Of a DNA stretch of 64,000 nucleotides, positions 8,777 to 18,300 are shown in pieces. The position numbers were made by a program, and so were the translations under genes. The number at the start of each line of letters is the position of its first letter. Position 1 is the stretch's first letter. Origin of the DNA: Mariniphaga sp. (GTDB lineage: Bacteria; Bacteroidota; Bacteroidia; Bacteroidales; Prolixibacteraceae); NCBI GenBank assembly GCA_024636975.1, contig JAGXGA010000067.1:21797-85796 (forward strand), given 5' to 3'. Under the pieces are notes generated by a model, which did no database searches, was not told the DNA's origin, and was given only the letters and a program-made list of their open reading frames with translations.

Positions 8777-11182
8777 ATGTATATAGAAAAACCGGATATA
8801 ACTACTCGCCCACAAATGACTACTGAAGATTTTCTAAACGACTACTACCTGGCATTTTTAAGCCGTCAGCTTAGCATAATAGGCCGACGGGAGGTACATA
8901 ATGGCCGGGCTCATTTTGGAATATTTGGTGAAGGAAAGGAAGTAGTCCAGGTAGCTTTAGCCAAAACATTCAAAAAAGGAGACTGGCGTTCGGGTTATTA
9001 CCGCGATCAAACGTTCATGCTTGCATTGGGTTTATTGCAGCCGGAAGAATTTTTTGCCATGATTTATGGTGATATCGACGATCAACGAAATCCTTCCACC
9101 GGAGGCAGAAATTTCAATAACCATTTTACCACGTCAAATGTGGATGAAAATGGGGAGATTAAAAACCTTTCTAAAAAGTACAATTCGGCAGCTGATATTT
9201 CTTCAACCGGGGGACAGATGCCCCGCTTACTAGGTCTGGCACAGGCCTCGAAGGTGGTAAGAGATAACCCGGAGTTAAAAAAGCATCTCAATAACAATGT
9301 TACCGGCGATGAAGTTGCCTTTGGCACTATTGGAGATGCAAGCACATCGGAGGGAATGTTTTTTGAAACCATAAATGCAGCTGCTGTTATGCAGGTTCCT
9401 ATGGCTGTAGTCGTTTATGACGATGGTTATGGAATAAGCGTTCCGGTGGAAAAACAAACGGCGAAAGCCAGCATTTCAGAAGCTCTTAAAGGTTTTCAGA
9501 AAGAAAAAGATACCAACGGCATTGAAATCATTTCATGTAAAGGTTGGGATTACCCGGCACTCATAAAAACATTTGAAAAGGGCATTTCTGCCTGCCGAAA
9601 GACGCAGGTCCCTGTGTTGTTTCATGTTCAGGAGCTTACCCAACCCCAGGGCCACTCCACATCGGGGTCGCACGAACGATATAAGAGTAAAGAACGGCTG
9701 GAATGGGAAGAGCAATACGATGGACTTAATCGGTTTAAAAAGTGGTTGCTTGAAACCGGAAGGGCAGACATTGAAACCATTACACACATTGAAAATAAAG
9801 CTCATAACAGAGCCAGGGACGCAAAGAAGAAAGCCTGGAATCATTACGAAAAATCTTTTAAACAGGAAATAAATCATCTTGAAAAGATTGTGGAAAACCT
9901 TAAAAGCCAAATAAACAAAACAGATGAGCTGAGTGAAATCAAACAACGAATATTTCCAACACGGCGAAAATACCTGAACTTTGCAAAGCGGCTGTATTTC
10001 GAACTCCATCAAACAAGGGATCTAAATGCTGAGCAAAAAGAACTGAAACAGTGGATTTCAAATTTCGAAGCTAAAAGCCGTAAAGCTTATAACAAACAGC
10101 TTTACCGGGAAGGATCAGGTTCTGTACTTAATGTTAAATCTGAACCAGCCAGGGTTAATGAAAACAGTTTTGAAATAAACGGCTCTGAAATACTTAGCCG
10201 CAATTTTGATGTTTTATTCACAAAGTATCCAAATCTGGTAACATTCGGTCAGGATACCGGCAGGCTGGGAGATGTAAACCAGGGTATGAAAGGGATGCAG
10301 GAAAAGTTTGGGGAACACCGTGTATCGGATGCCGGAATCAGAGAGGCTACAATCATTGGTCAGGGAATAGGTATGGCCCTAAGGGGATTTCGCCCCATTG
10401 CCGAAATTCAATACCTCGACTACCTGATTTATGCCCACTCCACTCTCAGCGATGATTTGGCCAGTATGCAATACCGAACAAGGGGAAAGCAAATGGCACC
10501 GGTTATTGTTCGCACCCGCGGGCATCAGTTACAAGGGATGTGGCATGCCGGGTCACCCATGCAGATGATTCTTGGTTCACTGCGCGGCATGCACCTGTGT
10601 TTGCCAAGAAACATGACAGAAGCGGCAGGGATGTACAATACATTAATGGAAGCCAGTGAGCCCGCTTTGGTGGTTGAACCACTTAAAGGGTACAACGTAA
10701 AGGAGAAACTTCCTGAAAATATAGGCGAATTTAAAGTGCCGTTGGGTGTTCCTGAAATTGTAAGAGAAGGCAAAGATATTACTTTTGTTACTTATGCCTG
10801 GAATGTTCACCATGCAGTTAAAGCTGCCAGTCTGCTTGAGTTAAAAGGTATATCTGCCGAGGTAATTGATGTGCGTACTTTATTGCCGTTCGATGTTAAC
10901 AGCGTCATTTTGGAATCGGTAAAGAAAACCAATAAAATACTTTTCATTGATGAAGATGTTCCCGGCGGAGCAACTGCCTACATGATGCAAAAAGTATTGG
11001 AAGAACAAAAAGCATTTGACTACCTTGATACTGCTCCCCGTACAGTTCCTGCAAAAGAGCATCGCCCGGCATATGGCATCGACGGGGAATACTTTTCCAA
11101 ACCGAACGTGGAGCTTATATATGAAGTGGTTTGGGAAATGATGAGAGAAACCGATATTAAACGATTTTCGAAATTATATTAA
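8777..11182 (+). CDS. Fused alpha/beta E1 subunit of a 2-oxoacid dehydrogenase
   Basis: An 801-residue protein joining E1-alpha (about 20-330) and E1-beta (about 470-800), subunits that are separate genes in many bacteria. The alpha part has the TPP motif GDASTSEGMFFETIN near 180 and TGGQMPRLLGLA near 143. The beta part has EIQYLDYLIYAHSTLSDD, RGHQLQGMWHAGSP and VIDVRTLLPFD. A Lys/Glu-rich helical linker (about 335-455) joins them. This architecture is frequent in Bacteroidota and annotated as 2-oxoisovalerate or pyruvate dehydrogenase E1. No E2 or E3 gene lies in the window, so the substrate stays open. Confidence 0.9.
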   Translation: MYIEKPDITTRPQMTTEDFLNDYYLAFLSRQLSIIGRREVHNGRAHFGIFGEGKEVVQVALAKTFKKGDWRSGYYRDQTFMLALGLLQPEEFFAMIYGDIDDQRNPSTGGRNFNNHFTTSNVDENGEIKNLSKKYNSAADISSTGGQMPRLLGLAQASKVVRDNPELKKHLNNNVTGDEVAFGTIGDASTSEGMFFETINAAAVMQVPMAVVVYDDGYGISVPVEKQTAKASISEALKGFQKEKDTNGIEIISCKGWDYPALIKTFEKGISACRKTQVPVLFHVQELTQPQGHSTSGSHERYKSKERLEWEEQYDGLNRFKKWLLETGRADIETITHIENKAHNRARDAKKKAWNHYEKSFKQEINHLEKIVENLKSQINKTDELSEIKQRIFPTRRKYLNFAKRLYFELHQTRDLNAEQKELKQWISNFEAKSRKAYNKQLYREGSGSVLNVKSEPARVNENSFEINGSEILSRNFDVLFTKYPNLVTFGQDTGRLGDVNQGMKGMQEKFGEHRVSDAGIREATIIGQGIGMALRGFRPIAEIQYLDYLIYAHSTLSDDLASMQYRTRGKQMAPVIVRTRGHQLQGMWHAGSPMQMILGSLRGMHLCLPRNMTEAAGMYNTLMEASEPALVVEPLKGYNVKEKLPENIGEFKVPLGVPEIVREGKDITFVTYAWNVHHAVKAASLLELKGISAEVIDVRTLLPFDVNSVILESVKKTNKILFIDEDVPGGATAYMMQKVLEEQKAFDYLDTAPRTVPAKEHRPAYGIDGEYFSKPNVELIYEVVWEMMRETDIKRFSKLY

Positions 11183-11236
11183 TTGTATAATCCACATAGA
11201 AGATTCAAAGTTATTAAATAAGTGTTTTCGAATTGG

Positions 11237-12559
11237 TTAAATTCTTTCCTCCATATGTTCCAGAAGAATGCCTTTGGTTTCCGGCATAAAGAACAGAACC
11301 CAAATCAATTGCAGAATCATCATTGTACAAAACAATCCAAATATATACTGAGGCAACATTGATTCTGCCATTAAAGGAAAAACCAAAGTGATTAAGGCTG
11401 CAAAAAACCAATGCGTAAAGCTTCCGAACGATTGCCCGAATGCACGTTGCCGGTTTGGAAATATTTCACTTATAAATACCCAGATTACCGTTCCCTGTCC
11501 AATGCCATGAGAAGCAATAAATCCAAAAATATATACAGGAACCATATCTAAATGCCCCGATGAAAATGACCATGCAATTAATCCAAGAGATACAATATAC
11601 CCGATTGAGCCAATAAACATTAGCGTACGGCGACCAAGTCGATCGATAAGCCATAAACCCACAAAAGTAAAAACAAGGTTTGTAATACCTATCCCCACCG
11701 ATTGCAAGAGTGCTGCCTGGGATTCCAGGCCTGTCATTTCAAATATCCTTGGCGAAAAATATAGAATTGCATTTATTCCTGAAAGCTGATTGAAAAATGC
11801 AATAAAAAAAGCAAGCAGAATGGGTTTTAGCAGTCGTCTGGAAAAGAATGTACCGGTCTGTTTTTTATTATTACCAGTTGCTTCAATTTCGTTGACTAAA
11901 TTATTCAAATCCTCTTCCGGTAAATCGGGATTACCTTTAAGGAGCACAGCCCTTCCGCCTTCCCTGTCTTTCTTATGAATGATCAGCCACCGGGGGCTTT
12001 CCGGGAGCCCTATACAAAGAAGGGTAAATATTAAGGCAGGGAATGTTTCTACCCCAAGCATCCATCGCCATGCATTTTCACCGATTCCGCTCAATAGCGA
12101 ATTAGATAAAAAAGCGATAAGAATACCAAAAACTATATTAAACTGGAACATCCCTGTTAATCGACCCCTGAATTGTGGCGGAGCGATTTCAGAAATAAAC
12201 ATAGGTGCTGCTACAGTAGATATTCCAACACCGAGTCCACCGATAAACCTAAAGAACATGAATGAGTTGATGCCTGGCGCCAATGCGGAACCAACAGCTG
12301 AAGCAAGATAAAGAATGCCAATCCACAGCAGGGTCTTTTTTCTACCAAAGTATTCAGCTGGCCATCCACCAACAATTGAGCCCAGAACTGTTCCCCATAA
12401 AGCCATGCTAATGGCTAACCCATGAATTGTTCCTGATAATCCCCAAAGCGACTGAATGGTTTGTTCGGCACCTGAAATAACTACTGTGTCGAATCCAAAT
12501 AAGAAACCTGCCAAAGAAGCAACAACAGCACTTCTGTACAAAAAGAATCTTTTATTCAT
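11237..12559 (-). CDS. Sugar porter family MFS transporter
   Basis: A 440-residue inner-membrane protein with about 12 membrane segments in two halves. Sugar porter signatures are visible: EYFGRKKT after TM2, RFIGGLGVGISTV in TM4, the PESPRWLI motif after TM6, and DRLGRRT between TM8 and TM9. The family imports monosaccharides such as xylose, arabinose, galactose or glucose, usually with protons. It stands alone, 54 bp from the convergent E1 gene and 80 bp after the OmpA gene, so substrate cannot be inferred from neighbours. Confidence 0.9.
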   Translation of the reverse strand: MNKRFFLYRSAVVASLAGFLFGFDTVVISGAEQTIQSLWGLSGTIHGLAISMALWGTVLGSIVGGWPAEYFGRKKTLLWIGILYLASAVGSALAPGINSFMFFRFIGGLGVGISTVAAPMFISEIAPPQFRGRLTGMFQFNIVFGILIAFLSNSLLSGIGENAWRWMLGVETFPALIFTLLCIGLPESPRWLIIHKKDREGGRAVLLKGNPDLPEEDLNNLVNEIEATGNNKKQTGTFFSRRLLKPILLAFFIAFFNQLSGINAILYFSPRIFEMTGLESQAALLQSVGIGITNLVFTFVGLWLIDRLGRRTLMFIGSIGYIVSLGLIAWSFSSGHLDMVPVYIFGFIASHGIGQGTVIWVFISEIFPNRQRAFGQSFGSFTHWFFAALITLVFPLMAESMLPQYIFGLFCTMMILQLIWVLFFMPETKGILLEHMEERI

Positions 12560-12639
12560 TTTTGAAATTTAGATTTGTCAGGTAAATATAGTAGTTCTTT
12601 ACATTTTATTACTCGTTAAATTGAGTTGAATAAAAATAG

Positions 12640-14412
12640 CTAAAATGCGAGTATTGTAAATTCGGTTCTGCGGTTTTCAAGGTGTTCAGCTTCACTGCAG
12701 GGAACACCATTTGCACAATGGTTAATTAGCTGACTTTCTCCATAACCCTTCGATACAATACGCTCCTTGGGAATGCCATTCTCGACCATGTAGTCTGTGG
12801 CAGAATCGGACCGTTTCTGACTTAACCATTCATTATACTGTGCTTCTCCCCTGCTGTCGGTATGTGATGCCAATTCAACTTTTAAAGAAGGGTTGTCTTT
12901 CATTAATTTTATAAGTTTATCCAGTTGCCTTTCTGACTCAGGCAGGAGCCTCCATTTATCGAGAAAGAATATAATATTATCGATGAGATAGGATTTGTTC
13001 AATTCTTTTTCATAAAGCCTTACAGTATCTGTTATGTGATCGCCCGGACTAAAACGGTATGGGTCGGCTTCTATTACATAAGTGAAATACTCGTTGGCAG
13101 AGATCCTTAAATCGCATGAACTTATAGTATCCGAATCAATAGTGGCGTATCCAAAACCATCAGTCAGCCATTGCAATTCATCACAATTAATGTCGGCCTC
13201 AGGTATTGGCTCTTCATTTTCAATATCAACTACATAAATTTGATACCTGGTTTGTTGTTCTATATTTAACAAAACAGAATTTTCAAGGTAATACGGTTTT
13301 AAATCGGAATCATAACCTGGTTTTGTAGCAACAGCCTGGTAGCATTGACCTTTCAACACCTCAAAGCGGAACCTGCCATCAGGGTCGGTTTGTGTGCTCT
13401 GTAAATTATTTCCATTGCAATCCTGCAACTGAATGTTTGCGTCCGGAACAGGCATTTCCATAATATCCAATACAGTGCCTCTAATAGTTTCAAACAGCGA
13501 AACCAGCTCGATCCGATAAATGTCATCACTCCCCTTCCCCTGCCTGTTTGAGGAAAAATAACCATACTGATGGGATGAGTGAATGACAAGGCCGAAATCA
13601 TCATTCAGGGAATTAACCTGCTCTCCCAGATTAGTAACCTGAGAATTAATTCCCAGGGTGGTATAATATAAATCGAGTTGTCCAATATTCCCCTCGTGTG
13701 CATCTGAAGAAAAAATCAGCAGGTTGTCGGGACCAAAAGCAGGGAACATTTCATTTCCCGGACTGTTTATAATATCGCCCAAATTTTGAGGTTCGCTCCA
13801 TGTTCCCTCTGTCCTTACCACCATATACAAATCAGAGTTTCCATATCCTCCATTCATATCACTTGAGAAGATTAATGTGTCGCCTGAAACACTAATGGCA
13901 GGATGTGCAAAATTGTAATTATCCTGATTAAAGGGCAGATCTTCTACAACCGTCCACTCTTCATCTACTTCTCTCATTATTACAAGCCTCAGCTTTATGT
14001 TTTCGCGGCTAAGCTTTGGAAGGTATGAGTCTCCTTCAGGCAGTTGGCTTAAAGTAACAAACAGTTCTCCTGTAGCCTCGCACCAGGCGACCGGACCTTC
14101 ATGATATAAATTACCAAAACCTGGAACCAGTCTTCGCAGAACAAGCGGATAGCCTTTATCATCCGTTTCCGTGAAATATACATCATAAAATGACCTGTTT
14201 TTTTCCTTCAATTGCTCCCGGCCAATGAACTCATCGCGTACAGCAGAAAAGAACAATTCATTTTTCACTATAGCAGGTGAAATTTCACTTCCTGCTGAAT
14301 TAATTAATGGCAATAGTTCCACAGAAAATTCATTTCGTTCAAAAAATGTCTGGCCGATGGTACTATTTGAAAATAACATCAATAACAAATATATTTTGAC
14401 AGCATTTCTCAT
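12640..14412 (-). CDS. OmpA family protein with PD40 repeats and carboxypeptidase-like regulatory domain
   Basis: A 590-residue exported protein with a signal peptide ending near residue 20. PD40/WD40-like blades of the FSSDMNGG and FSSNRQGKG type lie at about 170-300. A carboxypeptidase-regulatory-like domain (IRGTVLDIMEMPVPDANI) lies at about 307-385. A C-terminal OmpA domain (about 470-590) carries peptidoglycan-binding SHTDSRG and NRRTEF. It is the last gene of the surface operon, 28 bp after porP/sprF. The same order is common in type IX secretion and gliding loci, where such proteins anchor the outer-membrane partner to the wall. Confidence 0.9.
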   Translation of the reverse strand: MRNAVKIYLLLMLFSNSTIGQTFFERNEFSVELLPLINSAGSEISPAIVKNELFFSAVRDEFIGREQLKEKNRSFYDVYFTETDDKGYPLVLRRLVPGFGNLYHEGPVAWCEATGELFVTLSQLPEGDSYLPKLSRENIKLRLVIMREVDEEWTVVEDLPFNQDNYNFAHPAISVSGDTLIFSSDMNGGYGNSDLYMVVRTEGTWSEPQNLGDIINSPGNEMFPAFGPDNLLIFSSDAHEGNIGQLDLYYTTLGINSQVTNLGEQVNSLNDDFGLVIHSSHQYGYFSSNRQGKGSDDIYRIELVSLFETIRGTVLDIMEMPVPDANIQLQDCNGNNLQSTQTDPDGRFRFEVLKGQCYQAVATKPGYDSDLKPYYLENSVLLNIEQQTRYQIYVVDIENEEPIPEADINCDELQWLTDGFGYATIDSDTISSCDLRISANEYFTYVIEADPYRFSPGDHITDTVRLYEKELNKSYLIDNIIFFLDKWRLLPESERQLDKLIKLMKDNPSLKVELASHTDSRGEAQYNEWLSQKRSDSATDYMVENGIPKERIVSKGYGESQLINHCANGVPCSEAEHLENRRTEFTILAF

Positions 14413-14440
14413 AATTCTAAATCATTTTCAATTCAATGGC

Positions 14441-15385
14441 TTAAAACATCCTTGGTGAACTCCATTTTCGCCTGGAACTGAGTTCGTATGAAACCATAAC
14501 TTCATGCGTTCCAAAATTAAACGATCGCAGCCGGGCAGTAGTATATTCAACACCGTACCCTATTCTTAATTTATTATCGAAAATCCATTGGGCAACAAAA
14601 CCAAATGAATCGCCAAGCCGGTAATTAGCTCCCAACCATACTTTATTATTTAGCAAAAAATTGGCTGACAGATCGAAAATAGCAGGTGCCCCCCAAACAA
14701 AACGTGTTAAAGCAGTCGGTTTGAACTGAACAAAATCTGAAATTTGATATACATAACCTCCCATTAAATATACATGACGCAGTTCAGCTGAGGTCGAAAG
14801 GTAGTTATAATGTTCATTTTGTAATAATTTAGGAATTGAAAGCCCCACGTAATAATTCTCGCTTGAAAGAAAGGCCCCCACTCCGAAATTCGGCAACAAT
14901 TTCTTATAAATATCTCGTGTAAACATTGGATCAGGAGGACCATCAGGATAACCTACATAATCAGCAAAATTCACTACATAATTTGTTATTCCGCCTTTTA
15001 CTCCCAAACGAAGATGGTTATCGGCGTTTAATTGCACCCGGTAAGAATAATCCAGGTTAACCTGATCCCTTTTTTCAAACCCGGCTTTGTCTGAAATCAC
15101 ATTTAAACCAACGGCAACATTCTTAAATTTTAATGGGGTCTGAACTGAAAGTGTAAAAGTTCTTGGTGCTCCGTCCATGCCTGCCCATTGCTGTCTACCC
15201 AATACCAAAAACCCGGGATTATCCCAGGTCCCGGCATAGGCTGGATTTATAACCTGTGTATTAAAATTATATTGTATAAATAATGGTTCCTGCTGGGCGT
15301 AGCCTATATTTGCCGACAGAATAAGAATAAGCATTCCCAGCCCGCCCTTAATGATTTTATGTAAAGAAAATTCCTTCATTTTCAT
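14441..15385 (-). CDS. Type IX secretion membrane protein, PorP/SprF family
   Basis: A 314-residue outer-membrane beta-barrel. The signal peptide ends near residue 30 (IGYAQQ), followed by the family hallmark FIQYNFNTQVINPAYAG and alternating beta strands to a short C terminus. PorP/SprF proteins dock T9SS cargo that bears type B (CHU_C) sorting domains. Such a cargo gene lies immediately upstream, ending 12 bp before this start, so this barrel is probably the dedicated partner for that adhesin. Confidence 0.92.
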   Translation of the reverse strand: MKMKEFSLHKIIKGGLGMLILILSANIGYAQQEPLFIQYNFNTQVINPAYAGTWDNPGFLVLGRQQWAGMDGAPRTFTLSVQTPLKFKNVAVGLNVISDKAGFEKRDQVNLDYSYRVQLNADNHLRLGVKGGITNYVVNFADYVGYPDGPPDPMFTRDIYKKLLPNFGVGAFLSSENYYVGLSIPKLLQNEHYNYLSTSAELRHVYLMGGYVYQISDFVQFKPTALTRFVWGAPAIFDLSANFLLNNKVWLGANYRLGDSFGFVAQWIFDNKLRIGYGVEYTTARLRSFNFGTHEVMVSYELSSRRKWSSPRMF

Positions 15386-15397
15386 CTAAAAATAATT

Positions 15398-18300
15398 TTA
15401 TCTGTTCAGGAAAATATACCCATTCACTGGTTCCAGTCCATCCTGTAAATAAAGAATGTAATAATAGGTACCGGCCGGTAGTTTTCCACTGCCGAATGTC
15501 CTTTGGCTGGTTGAATAGCCATCCCACCATGCATCTGCTATACCATGAACATCAGTATTCCCATAATTTCTCTTTTCATAGACCCGGTTCCCCCAGCGGT
15601 TAAATATTTCAACTCTGGCATTAGGGTGCTTTTCCAGACATTTAATCCGCCATGTATCCTGAATGCCATCATCATTGGGAGAAAAGCCATTGGGGATTAC
15701 CATTTCACATTGTTCTACTTCAACAACAACCGTGCTGCTGTCGATTACCTCACTGCCATCGGGAGCAATACCTGTTGCAATAGCCGTATTTTCAAATTCA
15801 CCTCTTGTTTCATCTTCCGGCAGCACGATATACTCAGTAATGTAGTCTACTGAATTTCCAGGAAAAAGCTGCCCCACATCCTGTACAAAACCGGTTAATG
15901 GATCTTCAACCCTTACATCGTCCAGAATTACATTGCCGTTGTTGGTAACAATAATACTGAAAGTAACTGCCTCATTTAGTACCGCTTCAAGTGAAAATAA
16001 TACAGCCTGTTTTTCAACTAAAACTGACGGAGCTTGAATTAAGGGGGTAACTGTTGGGGCATCGTCATTCACAGTACCTCCTGATATATCTTCAATACTT
16101 TCTCCATTTATAATTAAACCGGAGGCAAGAGCAGAATTTTCAACATTCCCTACATTCCTATCCGATTGGGTTACCTGGTAAGTGGCAGTTACTATACCTG
16201 CTTCGCCAGGTAGCAAAGTATCGGGAATTATCCGAAGATTAGTTATTCCGATCCGTTCATCAGTTATATCAATATGCCAGACAGGAAGATTTCCCGTATT
16301 AGTAACTTCAAAAGAGTAATTAATAGTTTCATCATCGGAATTAAATATTCCTGTTTTAACCAGACCAATTGAAGCTGAAGAAGCATCCTGTTCATAATCG
16401 ATAACAACTTCTGCTTCACTGCACACCTCAGAATCCCAGATACTGCAAAGAGTATAGGAAACAGGTGAAGGATCGGCAAAGAATCCGGATTGTGGGGTAA
16501 AAATCATCGTACCATTTACTTCATTATACATCCACCTGCCCTGTCCCTCAATATCAAGTTCATGTTGTAATCCCTCTGCCATTGGATCAAGGTCTACGGT
16601 TACTAAATCAGGTGATGCTGGTGTTCCATCACTTAGTACGTCATTATCCAGAATATTCACAGAGACTTCAGTGCCCGGCTGATTACCTGAACTACTGTCA
16701 TCAACAGCAACAGGCGCTTCATCATTATATACGATTGTGATTGTGCCATTATCACCCAAACCTGTCAGAATCTCCAAAAGCCGGTATGTTACAGGCTCAG
16801 TGGAACCCGAAAATCCTGGTATGGGAGAAAAAGTTACATCGCCTGTTGAGGAATTCAGGCTCCAGCTTCCTTCCCCGGCCACATTCAGTTCATTCTGCAC
16901 TCCTGCCCTGTTAAGGTTAATGTCAATAACTACCCGTACAGGCAAAGCCTGTGTACCATCACCCAATTCATCGTTTGTAAGTATGTTAACAGTAACTACA
17001 TCTCCGGGAGAATGACCCGCACTTATATCGTCTTCAGCCAAAGGAGGCTGTTCATCATACCCAACTATTACAGTACCATCATCACTTAATCCAGTCAGAT
17101 TTTCAATAAGAGTATAAATTAAAGGTGTAGGATTAGTCGAAAAACCAGGAAGAGGTGTAAAAACAACTTCACCTGTTTCGGAATTGAAAACCCAGTTCCC
17201 TTCTTCCGGCAAAGAATACTCCGATTGAATTCCCGACTGAGTGGAATCAAGATCAATAGTTATTGCTTCCGGAAATGCCGGTGAACCATCGCTCAATTTA
17301 TCATTCGCCACTATATCGATGGTTACAGCTTCCCCCGGAATGTTTCCCGTACTGTTATCATTAAAAGCAAAAGGTTCTCCCTCATTGTAATCAACCGTCA
17401 CAGAAGCATTATCACTTAAGTCAGTTAAATCTTCTATAAGAAGATATGTAATTGGAGAAGGATCAGTGGTAAACCCTGACTGAGGTGTAAATGTAAGCTC
17501 ACCTGACTGTATAATATAATTCCACACTCCCTCATTTTGTACAACCAATTCCGATTGAATTCCATCGGCTTCAAGATTCAGATCTACTGCAACCAGACTC
17601 GGCAAAGCCTGAGCTCCATCATTTAATAAGTCGTTTTCAAGTATTGCAATTTCCACTATATTACCAGAAATATGATCGGAACTGGTATCATCATTTGCGA
17701 CAGGCGGAAACAAAGCGGCAACAACTGCTTCATCATCGGTTTCAACTGATTCATTACCATGATTTCCTGTTACTACCACTGTATTGATTACTGTCCCCTG
17801 ATCCAAATCTGCCTGGGTGACAGAATAAAGAATGGAAATACTATGTGAATCTCCAGGATTCAGGCTTCCAATATTTTCATTCAGCTGCACAAGCGGATCA
17901 TTAACTGTAACATCTGTAATCGTGACATTCCCTGTATTTTCTGTCACAATTGTATAATTGATTTCATCACCTACAGCCTTATATGATTCCTGAAAAGCAC
18001 TTTTGCCAACGGAAAGTCCAGGTCTTTGAACAGCTGTTACCGTTGCATCATCAGTAGCGTTCACCACAATGCTTGCCGAACCCAAACCTGTAACCGAAAC
18101 GGTATTCGTAATACTGCCTGAATTAAGATGAGATTGATTGATGATGAATGATTCGGTATAAGTGCGTATCTCTCCGGGAGCAAGAATTGCTATGTTATCG
18201 GTTAGTCCTATTAACTGGTCTGTTACTACAACACTTAGAAGAACTACATTTCCTGTATTCTCAACTTCAATGGTGTAAGTAATTTCATCGCCTACCGAAT